Of a stretch of 64,000 nucleotides of DNA, positions 12,623 through 24,078 are shown piece by piece (positions within the stretch are counted from its first letter, which is position 1; every line of letters begins with the position of its first letter). A model generated the notes under the pieces. The model saw only the letters and a program-made list of their open reading frames with translations. It made no database searches and was not told the origin of the DNA. Made by a program: the position numbers and the translations under genes. The DNA comes from Portulaca oleracea (Eukaryota; Streptophyta; Magnoliopsida; Caryophyllales; Portulacaceae), in NCBI GenBank assembly GCA_029582165.1, contig CM055876.1, forward strand, positions 13,412,501-13,476,500. The letters run 5' to 3'.

Positions 12623-12844
12623 GGGGGGTTTGGTTGAGAAACTTTCCCGGGAAAGTTTCTCAACTTTTCCAAGTTGAAAAACTTATCCATGTTTGGTTGA
12701 TAAACTTTCCCGGGAAAGTTTTGATGTGGGACCCATAATTTCCCTCACAAACCCAGTAAAAAGTTTCCCGGGGGGGCTAGGAAAAGTCTTTCCCGGGAAA
12801 GTTTTTCTGGGGAAAGTCTTTCCCGGGAAACAACCAAACGCACC
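12623..12844. mobile_element. MITE, family 2 copy a
   Basis: The ends are GGGGGGTTTGGTTG on the left and GGTGCGTTTGGTTG on the right (other strand). The interior repeats CTTTCCCGGGAAAG, a perfect palindrome, four times. A TAA triplet flanks both sides (with one extra A on the right), compatible with a Tourist-type 3-bp duplication. A longer relative lies at 20338-20741. Confidence 0.7.
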
Positions 12845-15800
12845 ATAAGATTTAGGAAAATTTCTAAATGAAACTTTCCAAGTATCCCAATGAAGTAATA
12901 GTTCAAAGAGGTTGCTTACTTTTTAAGGGACTGATTTCATTTTTCTATTGTATATCTTTACTTTCGTTAATTTTTTGAATAACCCATAATTAACATTTTT
13001 GCCCAATACTAGAAAAAAATGAAACCAATAAGAAATAAAAGAAAACTAGAAGCTAAAATAAGTAATCTCGGGACTTACCCGAGCCACTAGCTGGCGTGGA
13101 TACCACATGGGATGACGCCGATCCAGACTATCCAGTGCCTTTGGGCAGTCCAAGGACTGCATTGGGCATGTAGTACCCAGGCCACTAACATATATATGGC
13201 GTGGCATGGTAGTGAGGGTTACACCTATTTAGTCCATTTCTAATGAATTTCATTGCCAAACTGTAGGTCTCAAAATTGAAATAATGTCATGAGATTAACA
13301 AATCAAATTAATGAAAAACAAGAAAGTGGAAAGAGAGTTGTTAATTAACTTTTATTGAAAACTGATAAACGAAAAACAAAACTCCAAAATCATGAACCAT
13401 AGGATTTAGATATGGGGTTAGGTTACGAATATGAAAATATAAATTTTCGTTCGTTCAAAGAATGACTCTACTATATCAATCATCAATTTAAATTTAAAGA
13501 AAGAGTAGAAAGAGATGCTTATTATTTCTTTTTTTGATTTTGTTACCTAGAACATGCAAATTAATGGAATGGAAGTGAGAAACATAAAAGAAATAAAGTA
13601 TGAGGATATTGTATGTAGGCATGGACAACTTTATACATGGTAACACAATTAAGAATAACAAATAAAGAAAATGAGCATTCTAACAACAATTTTTAATCAA
13701 TTAAAGTGGCATAGATACGAGGGTTAGAGGGAGAAGGGGGAGAAGAGAATTCAGTTGACTTAAAACTCTTCGGTCAACTCGAGGTGCCTAAGAGTGGTGA
13801 AATGAGTGATTATTTATAGTAGAAAGTGAGAGTGAAATTTAGGTCAAATGAGGGGGCCTCTATCATGTCACGTGTTTTAGTGGTACCTGGATGCCAATTT
13901 TGGGTCAACATTTAACTGGTATAGAGATGAATACGGGTCTGGATCCCGACTTGGCATGCCACGCCCATGTGTTTGACCTAATTTCATCTTTTTCGTGTAT
14001 TTTGGGATGAATTTATGTGGGTTTCGGAATGGGTCATCTACCGTACTTCTCCGTCTAACAACAAATGAGGCCTGTCCATACACATTTCTAATTTTGCCAT
14101 CCGTATTATTATATATCAATAATATCATCATTTCGAAAATTAAAAAGAAACACGTTGACTTATTGCAGAAGAGTAGCCTTCATCTACATTCACCACGCAA
14201 TTTAATTCCTTCTTATTGATTTATTAGAAAAGATGGAATGTGGAAGTTAATTAAGCCCATTAATCATTCTAACCTCCATGTTAACCAATATATGCACCCA
14301 ACACCCCATCCATTCTCCTCCCAAGTCTCTCACCCTCCCTTCACCTAGAAATTCATTTAAATTTACAATAACACCCTTTATCCCGATCCTCACTCCCTCT
14401 CTTTGTAAGTCTATATTTCCCCTCCTCACTTCTTCCATTCTCTCTTATTCACCTTCTGTTGCCTAACGAAGCGCCATTTCCACGCACAAAGGTCACCAGG
14501 TTAATTAGTAATGAGTTTTCCAGTTAACTATCTAATTAATTACTCCGTGTCCAATTTTTTTTTGGAAGAATCTATTTTAAGTATGATTATATCTTTTGGT
14601 TTACACGGTACTTCTTTGAAGCCCATATTGGTGGGTGCAAGCTTATTGCTAGGTTTATATCAGTTCGATGAGGATTGGGTTCATGCTTTTTATTCGACCA
14701 CGTTATTCGCTTCACAACTTGGACAGTCCTTATCATTGGAACATTGTAGTTTTCTCATTGATTCTACAATCTTTTTCACCTTTTTGGGATATCTTTAATG
14801 TGGCATTTTGAGAACTCAATTGTTGCAACTTAACCCATACAAGCATTCTCTATCTCCCCTACCTTTCTTATATGCATTGAATGTGTCTACCTTGATAATG
14901 GTGACGGCGACGACGACGATGTCGTTATTGGGTTTGTAGAGAGTAATAGTAAGAAGGTTTGGTTGAAGTTTATCAGGAAAGCCTAGAAGCATTATTGTGA
15001 ATTTCAAACTCCAACCAACACTACTGTTAATAGATATATTGTTTTTCGTATCCTACATTCAAAATTTTTTTTTATCAAATTAGTTTAAAGCCTTTCTTCA
15101 CCTTAATGTTGCATTCTCCTATTTTAGATTGTACTTCGCAATAGATCTCATGGATAATACAAAAATGATACGAATATTCGCTACTCTGCAGCAAGTTATT
15201 GCAATTCTTCTACACATGTCTCATAAGGACGTACTTGGCTTCGATTGGTTGTTTCTATGAAAAATTTAGTACTATAGTTTCATTCCATTTAATTGACCAT
15301 ATCTACATTTCAAATAATCAACAAGCATACCTTTCATCCCAATAGCGAGAAACACTATATATTTTATGTGCTATATTAGCCGAGCACTCACAACAATCAT
15401 GGTTTTTATCATTAAACCTCCAATTAATGGTCGGTAGGAACTCTTAATTGAATTAATCACATTAGTTGATTTCAAAGAAGAAGTTTATATGTCGAGGCGT
15501 CAGAATGGTCAGTAGTGCTAGAGGTAAATTCTCTTACGGTATCCACTTAATTAATTTCGTATGCTGATATTTCATAATCTTATTGTGATTTTTTTTGTCT
15601 TTATACCAAAGACGATTGAAGAATTGTCCGTTACTCATTTGGTGTATCATTTAGAATATCTCTTTTTCTCTTAACGATTTTTTTTGGTACATATGTTAAC
15701 TATTATTGAAATATATTTATATGGTAGTTTTGTTTCATTTGATCAAACAATTGTTTCTCTCTTATTAAGTCTTTTGAATTTCATCTTGATGTATGATCAT

Positions 15801-15883
15801 ATTTCTACCAAGCAATGTTCGACTATTTTTTAATTAAAGGTGTAAGGTATTTATGTGGGGATACTCGGGTATTTATTTTTTAA
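12845..15883. other. Non-coding stretch, possibly Helitron interior
   Basis: AT-rich DNA with a few short open frames (for example 14511-14798, + strand) whose proteins lack recognisable motifs and which I do not call as genes. If the Helitron end at 15913 is real, part of this stretch is its interior, but I could not find the matching 5' end. Confidence 0.4.
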
Positions 15884-15913
15884 GTTCGGGGCAACGCCCG
15901 GGTATTTGCTAGT
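15884..15913 (+). mobile_element. Probable Helitron 3' terminus
   Basis: A GC-rich small hairpin (GGGC-AAC-GCCC inside CGGGGCAACGCCCGG) is followed after a few bases by CTAG and then T. This is the expected 3' end of a plant Helitron: hairpin, short spacer, CTRR, insertion before T. The 5' TC end was not located, so element length is unknown. Confidence 0.5.
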
Positions 15914-16625
15914 TGTTTGATAGTTAAGTCTATCATTTGGAATATATTAAAAAGGTATTCACCATTTGGAATAGCCAATACTTAGTGCCTACCATTTGTA
16001 ATTTTTCAAAATTTTAAAATTTGATTGAACGATTTTCAAATATAACAATTGAAAAAAATATTTAAAAAAATGCAATAATGTGGTTATACTATAAGGAAGG
16101 ATTAAAATGGAAGAAACTTGAAAATAGATAAGTGAAGGAATTGATCAAAAGGAGCTGAGCTGATGCTAGTATAGTGGGAGCAACTCTGCATATGTGTATA
16201 TTGGATTATTTGGGTGGGTGTTAGAAGGACAAGTGTAAGTGAATAACCCTTCCAATTCTTAATAATTTTGTTTTCTATTGAACTATGATTTGTCCTTATT
16301 ATTGTGTCTGAAATCATTTTCATATTGAAAAGTCCAACTTTCTCACTTTCAGTCCTCCTATGTGATGGGGAAGGGAAGACTAGTTTTGTAAAGTTGGTTC
16401 TCCCAATTATTGGACTCACAAAACACGGTAAGGCACATAAATAATATTCCCAACTACTGCTCAGGGATGGCATCACGTGACAAACATTTTATTTTTGCCC
16501 AAGGAATATTCATATACTAGACAATGCTTACGCTAGTGGCCGCTGGACTTGCTACTTAGTAGACCTCAAAATATACCATCCACGAGATGAGAGCTTCAAT
16601 TTTAACCACCAATTTATATGTCCAT
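15914..16625. other. Non-coding stretch
   Basis: AT-rich, with a minus-strand open frame at 16102-16476 that shows no domain and atypical composition. No gene supported. Confidence 0.4.
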
Positions 16626-16900
16626 TAGGCCCTTTTCTTTTATGCCGTATTCTGTGGTATGGCGCGGTACGGTGTGGTAAAAATGTGGCGGGGTTGTGGT
16701 ATAATTGTGGCGGGTCGTTGGTATGTTGTGGTGGGTTTTTTGTATATATATATATATAAATATTGTATTGATAATCATTAAAAAGTAATTTATGGTGGGT
16801 TGTGGTGAATTGTGGTAGAAAGGTATTTGTAGTGAGTTGTGGTAAACTGCGGTAGACTATGACACCGTAGTTTGCCAACCGTAAAAAAGAACAGAGCCTA
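16626..16900. mobile_element. MITE, family 1 copy b
   Basis: The ends are TAGGCCCTTTTCTTTTATG on the left and TAGGCTCTGTTCTTTT on the right (other strand). The interior is rich in GTGGT/TGTGGTGGG words, the reverse complement of the words in the copy at 9652-9970. A short TATATATA run sits inside. It is non-coding. Confidence 0.65.
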
Positions 16901-17693
16901 AAAGAGTCTCATATTTTAGGATGATAATTTTAAGTGTCATGATTATGATAAATAATTGTGAGGTGACATATATTTGATGTAAATATTTAAGGGGACCTTC
17001 CGACCAATTTTCGACCAAAAAATGACTCAAAGCGGTGAGTTTTATGTTTAGACGTGTTTTAAATTGAAGCCTATAGTTAACTCTGACATATACAAACAAA
17101 TCTATTAACATGATAAACATACCTAAACATAAAACCCATTATTTCGTGCCACTTTTGATTAGAAATTTGCCGAAATATCCTCTAAATATACATCAATTAT
17201 AATATCATCCCACAATTTTCATAATATAATTCCCTTAAAATTATTATTTCAAAATATGAGACTCCTTTACTCATTTTATGATTTATATTGATACCTACGC
17301 AAGTAGTGGATGGTAATTAATCTAACCCCATTCTTTGTGTATAGCCCCATGTTCCTCGGAAATGCCAACAAGATTGATTATTGTTTGCCTGTTTTATGCT
17401 TGCTTGCATATGAAATGACTGTGTTGTGTTATACGTTTTAGAATACGTATAAAATATTCTATTAATTATGCTAATGAAACTAAAACTCATGTTCTTAATA
17501 AAGTTACGATCCTCTTCCGTAATATGTTTAGCAAAGCAAAATCTAGTCTAGAGATAAAAAGAAGAAACCTAATCGAGCATGAGAAAGAATTAGCAGCCGT
17601 GCCAACTTTTATTGGACCATAATTCTTATTTTGCTTTACAAAATGGATTTCCAACAATATATAACAAAAATTACAGTGGGGGATGCTTACAGG
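16901..17693. other. Non-coding stretch downstream of the acyltransferase gene
   Basis: AT-rich DNA between the MITE and the stop codon of the acyltransferase gene. It must contain that gene's 3' UTR at its right end. I could not pick out a convincing polyadenylation signal, and no other gene is visible. Confidence 0.5.
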
Positions 17694-19386
17694 TCATGAA
17701 CTTAAGCCCTTGCTCTGGTTTTGAGCATCTGAAACTGAAGGCTTCTGTGACTCAGGAAGATGGCTAACATAGGTATCATGTACCAGATTTATGTACTCGT
17801 TGATTTTATCTTCGGTCCAGTTGTCGGTTTTTATTGGAGGAAGGTACTTGACAGTTATCGGAGCTGGCCGAACATGTAAGCTACCCTTCTTCCATGCTTT
17901 GTGGGTTCCTGTCATCACGATCGGGACTATAGGAAGTCGTGTTTGTATGGCCAAATGAACAAAACCCTGCAATATAATGCCAGTCAATATGTAAATACTG
18001 TGAAACCATTTCAACCAAAAGCTTAAGCTGACACTTTTATATTCTAACACATCCTCTCACGCGAATGCTGCAAAGCCCCCTTCACCTTGCGAAAATGAAT
18101 ATGGGGGTGCTGACATTCGAACCTGAGACGTCTTGCCCAGGTCTCGCACAGATACCATAAATGGTAGGTTCGATGATGGTTTTATATTCTAACAAATACA
18201 ACGGGTCTAGCAACAACAATGATAGGAATGACCAAACGGATGAGAATTATTTATGGGGATTTACCTTCTTGAATGGAAGCAACCTCCCATTTTTGGACCG
18301 TGTGCCTTCAGGGAAAATGATCAAGGAGAGTTTGTTCTTGACAACAGCGCGGGCTGCCTGGATCAATGAAACAGAGTTTGTCATGTTGATCTCAATGGAA
18401 GGTACTGCTACTCTGAAAACACACAACATTTGACTCATATATACCTCTTTCATGGATTCAATGGCAGCTGTAGGATTAGAGCGGTCAATGCGGAGATGAT
18501 TTGCCAAGACATAGAGTTGTCCAAACAGAGGGTACCAAATTATCTGGCAAATAAGTGACAAATGTAAACAAGAGAAGAACATGCCAAATGATCAAATTAA
18601 AGAAAGAGAAATGAAGATGAAGAATGAACAAGTACTCACCTCTTTCTTAGCAATGCCAACAGTGCCAGTGGGAGTCAGCCACATTATAAGGAATATGTCA
18701 ATTGGAGATGCATGGTTACTTATGTAAATGGCCCTCTTGTCTGAGTGCTCCATGCCTTGTATTTTTATTGGGTTCCCTAGAATCCATATCTGCAGTCAAC
18801 ATTCTGGTATCACAAAGATGACAACAAAACTAGCTACTTTCATTTCTATATCACAAAGTTGAGCATGACCCACAAAAGTATTTCATGAAACTGATCTTTA
18901 GTGTTTCCTGGAACCCATATCACTATCACTAGAATCAAAATCCTGAAGAAGAACAAGCTTCTCTGACATTAATATACCATATTGGCTGCCCTAGCAACTT
19001 CTCTTGAACTAGTTTACTAGGAAAGACATGAGAATAATGGTTGAGCTTAATTAGTTTCTTACCAGCAATCTGCCAGTGACATGTCCATATATATTGCCTT
19101 GCCTGACCCTTTCATAAGGCCATGGCAACAACACAAGCATAATCATTGCCCAAAGAAAGGTAGTGAGCATCATTGTCAGAAAACAAATGACAATCCTAAT
19201 CCAAGATATTAACCCTGAAAACCAACCATCATCCTCCACATAAGCCTCAGCTGCCTTAGGCTGTTTCACCACTCCTTGTACAACTTTTGCAGCCTTCTCT
19301 TCTGAGTTACACTGTGGATTGGTCTCCAAGTAACTCTCCAATCTCCGGCTTCGTAAAATCGACCCTATCCCACCAAACTCCATCAT
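17694..19386 (-). CDS. 1-acyl-sn-glycerol-3-phosphate acyltransferase (class B LPAT/LPAAT), five exons
   Basis: The enzyme acylates the sn-2 position of lysophosphatidic acid to make phosphatidic acid for membrane and storage lipid, and is expected in the endoplasmic reticulum. The exons on the minus strand are 19063-19386, 18640-18789, 18445-18543, 18265-18357 and 17694-17966. All introns are GT-AG and phase 0, giving 312 aa, close to the length I recall for the coconut class B enzyme. The first in-frame ATG is at 19386, and an ATG directly follows it. Residues about 59-88 are a hydrophobic membrane segment. The acyltransferase block NHASPID (HX4D, His near residue 134) is in exon 2, and FPEGTR (residues 206-211) is in exon 4. 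Exon 5 carries a PIVPIVMTGTHKAW block. From memory it resembles the coconut and meadowfoam class B type more than the LPAT2 or plastid types. No lesion is seen. The last intron carries a SINE-like insertion. Confidence 0.92.
18050..18179 (-). mobile_element. SINE-like insertion in intron 4 of the acyltransferase gene
   Basis: A 130-bp insert is flanked by a perfect 15-bp direct repeat, TTTTATATTCTAACA (18035-18049 and 18180-18194). On the minus strand it contains GGTTCGAATGT, close to the B box of tRNA-type RNA polymerase III promoters. Long duplications and a tRNA-like B box fit a SINE. The A box is not clear and no obvious tail is present, so the class remains an inference. Confidence 0.55.
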
Positions 19387-20150
19387 TCTCAACTCTCTTA
19401 AGGTTGCCAAGAAAAGCCTTCCAATTCAATCTGTGAGCAAAGGAATTAAAAGAACAGCACCAATTATCAGGGATATAAATATTGTATTATAACTAGGGAG
19501 AACTGTAAAAGCCCTATTACTTGCAAGGTAAGGGACACTAATGTAAACATATAACGTGGAAAAAAAGAGGGTTCTAGAGCATGACACAGATGCAGTAGGT
19601 AGGTAAGCAATTAGTTAAAGAAATGAGAAAAAAAACAATCACATCCATAGAACAGAACACAAAACAAAAAGGGTGGAAATTTGACTCACATGAAAATTCT
19701 GGACATTTTGACAGATACCGATTAAATTATAAGACAAACCCCAATTGGGTAGTGACCATGAAATACAAAAGCACATTTCGGTGACCAAACATAACCAGAA
19801 AAACTGGAATGAATGAGACAAAGTTACAAACATTGAGGTGAATTAAGAATATTAATGAATAAAGAAAGAAAAACATACAGAGTTGTAGTATGGTGCAGGG
19901 TAATCAAAGAAAGAGAAAGAGAAAGAGGCGAAATATAGAGGAGGAGTAGAGTGGGAATATATGTCAATGTGAGGATAAAGAAGAAGGAGGCTAGAAGACA
20001 ATTGAGGAATGAATGAAACAATTAGAATGAGATAGAGAAGGCCAGAGAAGAGAATTGTGGTCTGTGAGTGTGTCTTGTGATCACTGGTTTTCTGGAGAGT
20101 CGCCCTGTCAGCTTTTGTGGTCTTTTTTTTTTTTTTTATCAAGGGAAATT
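19387..20150 (-). promoter_or_regulatory. Upstream region of the acyltransferase gene (5' UTR and promoter, limits unknown)
   Basis: On the minus strand this stretch is strongly CT-rich between about 20100 and 19880, as plant 5' leaders often are. A CTCACAG near 19425 could be an acceptor and a CTGTATGTTT near 19875 a donor, so a 5' UTR intron is possible. I see no decisive TATA box. Small open frames here are not supported as genes. Confidence 0.35.
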
Positions 20151-20337
20151 GGGGAAACGGCCACCGATCAAACTTACTTGATTTTTTAAATGTTTTAACC
20201 TTTATGGACGGATGGTGATTACAAAAACAAAAGGAAATTAAGGACGGAATTACTTTGTAATTACCAGTTTTTTAACGTGTTTTTGTTTTTAGAATTTTTG
20301 ATGTGAAATTGTCTTACCCTAGAGATTGTAAAGTTAC

Positions 20338-20741
20338 GGTGTGTTTGGTTGCAATTGTTTCCTGTCAACTTTTTTAAGTTGACAAAATTTTTCTGTGTTT
20401 CGTCATCAAATGAGTATAAAAAAAGTTTTGGACCGGGTCTTACTATTTCTCTAAAGTAGACGGGAAAAACTTTCCCATGGGAGCTCGGGAAAGTTTGCTT
20501 CCTATGGGAAAGGAAAATTATTATAACTTAATTTTCCAAAAATGCCTCTAAGAAATGTTTTATAAATTAAGATAAAAGGATAGTTTGGACATTTTAAATA
20601 AACTTTCCTACAAACTTTCCCATGTTTTTAAATGTAAACCAAACATTGTGAAATACTTTTCCCAAAAAACTTTCTTGGGAAAAACTTTCTCGGGAAAATG
20701 TTTCCTCGGAAAGATTTTCATGGAAAAGAACCAAACACATC
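20338..20741. mobile_element. MITE, family 2 copy b
   Basis: The ends are GGTGTGTTTGGTTG on the left and GATGTGTTTGGTTC on the right (other strand). The interior has diverged versions of the CTTTCCCGGGAAAG palindrome found in the copy at 12623-12844. It is 404 bp and non-coding. No clean target duplication. Confidence 0.6.
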
Positions 20742-20959
20742 GTCAGTGTGAAGCATAACTTTGTGATTATATTTTTTAAATTATTAATTTATTTGAGATA
20801 ATTCTAATAAATAATATTGCTTAATAAATTATTAGTATGTTCGTATGAAAAAGATCATATGGCAAGAGACATGTCTCACAGAAAATTTAAGCAGAGACGA
20901 TCTCTTATTATAAAGCGTGTGTTTTTCTTTATGCGATGAATCATACGATTGAGGTTTAA

Positions 20960-21380
20960 AATAATTGAAAATTCTACCATAGTTGAATTCATTTTCAATT
21001 ATGATAGTTGAAAATTTTATACCATTAATTTATTAAAAATAAATTATATTTGTTAAAGAGATTTATATCCTCCTAAATATGGTTAATTATTATATCAAGT
21101 TACTTTGATCAACCTACATTGATTTTGAATTTTTATGGTAAAATTAATGGTATTTTCACTTTTCAACTATGATAGTTGAAAAAAAGTCAATTATGGCAGA
21201 ATTTCCTTAAAAATATTCAATTTTGTAAAAAATTATAACTTAATATATAGATTTATTTATTGTAACAAGTCCTATGGTAAATATATATATATTAATTTTC
21301 ATTTTTAATGGTAAAATTAAGGGTAATTATACATTTCAACTACCATAGTTGAAGTGGTAGAATCTCCCCAAAATAATTGA
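20960..21380. repeat. AT-rich inverted-repeat cluster
   Basis: The word ATTCTACCATAGTTGAA and inverted or diverged forms (TTCAACTATGATAGTTGAA, TTCAACTACCATAGTTGAA) recur, with an inverted outermost pair near 20965 and 21365. This looks like a degraded MITE or several nested ones. Limits are approximate. Confidence 0.4.
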
Positions 21381-21925
21381 CCAATTATTTATTCAGGGTC
21401 ATTCATTATTTCTTTTATTGTATGAGTACAGGAATTAAGGGTGCAATATCTCTATTATAATAATAAGGATTTTTGGACGATAATACTCTAGATTTTACGG
21501 ATATTAGACAATAATGCATTAAATATTTTTTTACATATCAGTACAATGAACTTTGAAGTATTGGACAATAATCCATCCAGAACGATTCCGGTGGTGTGGT
21601 TGACTTGGTGACGGTCCTTGTCGCCGGCTAAGAAAAAGACATGCAAAATAATTACCCAATTATTTATTCACGGTCCTTTATTAATTTCTTTTATTATATG
21701 AGTATAGGAATTAAGGGTGTAATATCCCTGTTATAATAATAAGGATTTTTGGGTGATAATAAAATGGACTTTAAGGGTATTGGACAATAATGCACTGAAT
21801 GTTTTTTTGGACACTAGTACACTAAATTTTGAAGACATTGGACAATAATGCATCTGGAACGATTCCAGTGGTGGTTGACTTAGTGGCGGTCCTCATGGCT
21901 GACTGAGAAAATGACGTGCAAAAAT
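21374..21925. repeat. Diverged tandem duplication, two units of about 275 bp
   Basis: Unit 1 (about 21374-21648) and unit 2 (about 21649-21925) align over their whole length. Shared blocks in the same order include AATTATTTATTCA, GGAATTAAGG, ATAATAATAAGGATTTTT, TTGGACAATAAT and GAACGATTCC. Neither unit is coding. Confidence 0.75.
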
Positions 21926-22114
21926 GTTTGTCATGTAAGAAAGTACACATAAACAGAATTACTAATATATCTTTTCTGAAAAAAAGGACGACTCCTCAAA
22001 GTAGGATCACCAACGTGTTAACCATCATTGGAATTGTTTTGAGTACATTATTATCTAACACCTTCATAGTTCAATATAATAGAGTCCAAAAAAAAAGTTC
22101 AGTACATTATCGTC

Positions 22115-22168
<54 letters not shown>
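22115..22168. repeat. (TAA)n microsatellite
   Basis: An uninterrupted TAA trinucleotide run of 54 bp. Inverted copies of AAGAAAGTACACATAAAC lie on its two sides, at about 21936-21953 and 22236-22254. Confidence 0.95.
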
Positions 22169-22169
<1 letters not shown>

Positions 22170-22278
22170 TTAAGTAAGGGGATTCTGGTTCACATTTAAT
22201 CAAAGAAAATATGTTTTAAGATATATTAGTAATTATGTTTATGTGTACTTTCTTACATGACAAATATTTTTCAGAAAA

Positions 22279-23889
22279 GGAAATTGGAATCTAATAAACC
22301 AACTTTTGGGGGTGCTTTGAATTAACGAACCAACCTTGAACTTTAATATTAGACGAACTGACCTTAACACCTTATTTTTTCTAACGAACCATCACCGAGT
22401 CCAACTCGTCGGAAGTGTGACGTGGGCGGTGGCGGTATCTTATGTGGCGGTGTTTAAGCAAAAAAAAAAAAAAAGAAAACAACAATGGACATGTGTTTAG
22501 CTTATGTGGCGGCAGCTGATCCCAATCTCTCTCTACCCCTTTCTCTCTCTTCCTCTTTCTCTTCTTGATCTCTTCCATCACCACACCTCTGACCCTTCAA
22601 CACCTACCACCATCATCAACACCTATGGAGCCATCACCATCATTTCCATCACCACCTTCTCACCTAGAAACATCTTTAGACTACCCCTAAAACCACCTAG
22701 AAAGATTTTAAAATTAATTAATTAATCAAGCACCAAAGCTACTACTGTGATAGTTTGTGTCTTAATTGGTTCTAGCCAAACTTCTCAGCCAAAGTAGTGC
22801 TCAAGAAATCTTTCAATCCTAGAACATCACCCATGTCCTTCAATCCTAAAAAATTATACTTTTAAAAAAATAAAATTAATACCCTCTCCCCTCCACTCCC
22901 AGCTCAATTTCTTCACAACCCAGAAAACTTCATTTTAGAGAGAGAAACACTCTGTAAAAGCAGCAAATTCAACTATTCAAGCAACCATCCATCAATATGT
23001 AGTTTCTTGAGAGAGAAAAGAACCTATTCCATCCCCCATTTTGATTGCCCCATCTCAAATCCGTCCTCATTTGGATTTGATTTCATCGGAGAAGATCACT
23101 GATAGAGTATACCCAGCAGCCAAGTCGAACCCACCGCCGACCATGAACGGTGGAGGAAGAGGCGTCGCGTCCGATGGTCGGCCGCGCAGACGGTACCGTG
23201 GGCGGCGACGGTGCCGCTCTTGCCGGAAATTCTGCTGCCTGTGCTTCATGTACACCCTCATCGCCATCCTCTCTCTGATCCTCCTCGTCGCCATCGCTGC
23301 CTGTTAGGGTTTGTGGATCTTTGGGATTGTTAGGGTTTGGAGAGGGCTTGGAGGGATTGAAATGGAGTTTATGTTTGGATTGTGGGGTTCAGATTTGAGT
23401 GAAGTTTGTGTGATTGTGATTTGATTTTGAAGCGGAAGAAGGTGTTTGAGCCATTTGGGATTGAGGAATCAAGAAGAACCCTAGAAACAGAGTAATGGTA
23501 GGGAGATTTCGAGTGGTTGATTTGAGTTTTCTTAAGATCGAAAATTGAATGTGAAATGGGTTGAACCCAGAAAAGAAAGAAAGTGAGATTTGTTTCTTTG
23601 ATTTTTAGAGAGAGAGAGAGGTGGAATTTCAAAAAAAAAAGGAAAAAGTTGGATTATTCAATCTAACTCAGCAAAATATTTGTCCAATTTTTTCCCCTTT
23701 TTTTTTGCTAAAATATCATCCACATAATTAGCAATCACCGCCGCCACGTCATATTTCCAACGAGTTGGACTCGGTGGTGGTTCGTTGAAAAAAAAGGTAT
23801 TAAAGTCAGTTCGTCTAATATTAAAGTTCAAGGTTGGTTCGTTAGATCAAAACACCCCCAAAAGTTAGTTTATTAGATTCCAATTTCCC
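22279..23889. mobile_element. Non-autonomous Mutator-like element with long terminal inverted repeats
   Basis: The element is 1611 bp and is flanked by a perfect 10-bp direct repeat TTTCAGAAAA (22269-22278 and 23890-23899). Its ends are inverted repeats of about 130 bp, beginning GGAAATTGGAATCTAAT on the left and GGGAAATTGGAATCTAAT on the right (other strand). The inner part of each arm carries the block ACCGAGTCCAACTCGT or its complement. Long arms and an 8-11-bp duplication fit Mutator-like elements. No transposase frame is present. The interior holds a CT-rich leader-like stretch and a GC-rich 54-codon ORF. Confidence 0.8.
23143..23307 (+). CDS. Small Arg/Cys-rich predicted membrane protein inside the Mutator-like element
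   Basis: A 54-codon frame starts at an ATG in good context (ACCATGAAC) and ends at TAG. Residues 11-31 are Arg-rich (RRRYRGRRRCRS). Cysteines at 24, 27, 31, 32 and 34 follow, then a hydrophobic segment at about 36-53 ends the protein. The basic tail, Cys cluster and single membrane segment resemble the N-terminus of NDR1/HIN1-like (LEA_2) proteins, but the extracellular domain is absent. It may be the captured first part of such a gene or a chance frame. GC content is higher than in the flanks, which favours capture from a gene. There is no evidence that it is expressed. Confidence 0.4.
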   Translation: MNGGGRGVASDGRPRRRYRGRRRCRSCRKFCCLCFMYTLIAILSLILLVAIAAC

Positions 23890-23994
23890 TTTCAGAAAAG
23901 ATCACAATTAATTTTGTTTTTCTAATATATCTTTTCAAAAAGTATACATAATTACAATGTTATTTATTAGAGTCAGGTAGGTAAGAAAGTACAC

Positions 23995-24018
23995 ATAATA
24001 ATAATAATAATAATAATA

Positions 24019-24078
<60 letters not shown>
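23995..24078. repeat. (TAA)n microsatellite, imperfect
   Basis: An ATA/TAA trinucleotide run of about 84 bp with one interruption (TAGTAA near 24020). AAGAAAGTACACAT lies directly on its left. Confidence 0.95.

Noticed and set aside
14511..14798. A 95-codon hydrophobic open frame on the plus strand
   Set aside because: No domain, no intron or leader context, AT-rich surroundings; it may be chance.
18100..18180. tRNA-like B box in the acyltransferase intron, considered as a tRNA gene
   Set aside because: No cloverleaf could be built; a 15-bp flanking duplication points to a SINE-like insert.
22504..22725. A Pro/Thr/Ser-rich frame in the Mutator-like element
   Set aside because: It arises from CT- and CAC-rich low-complexity DNA.
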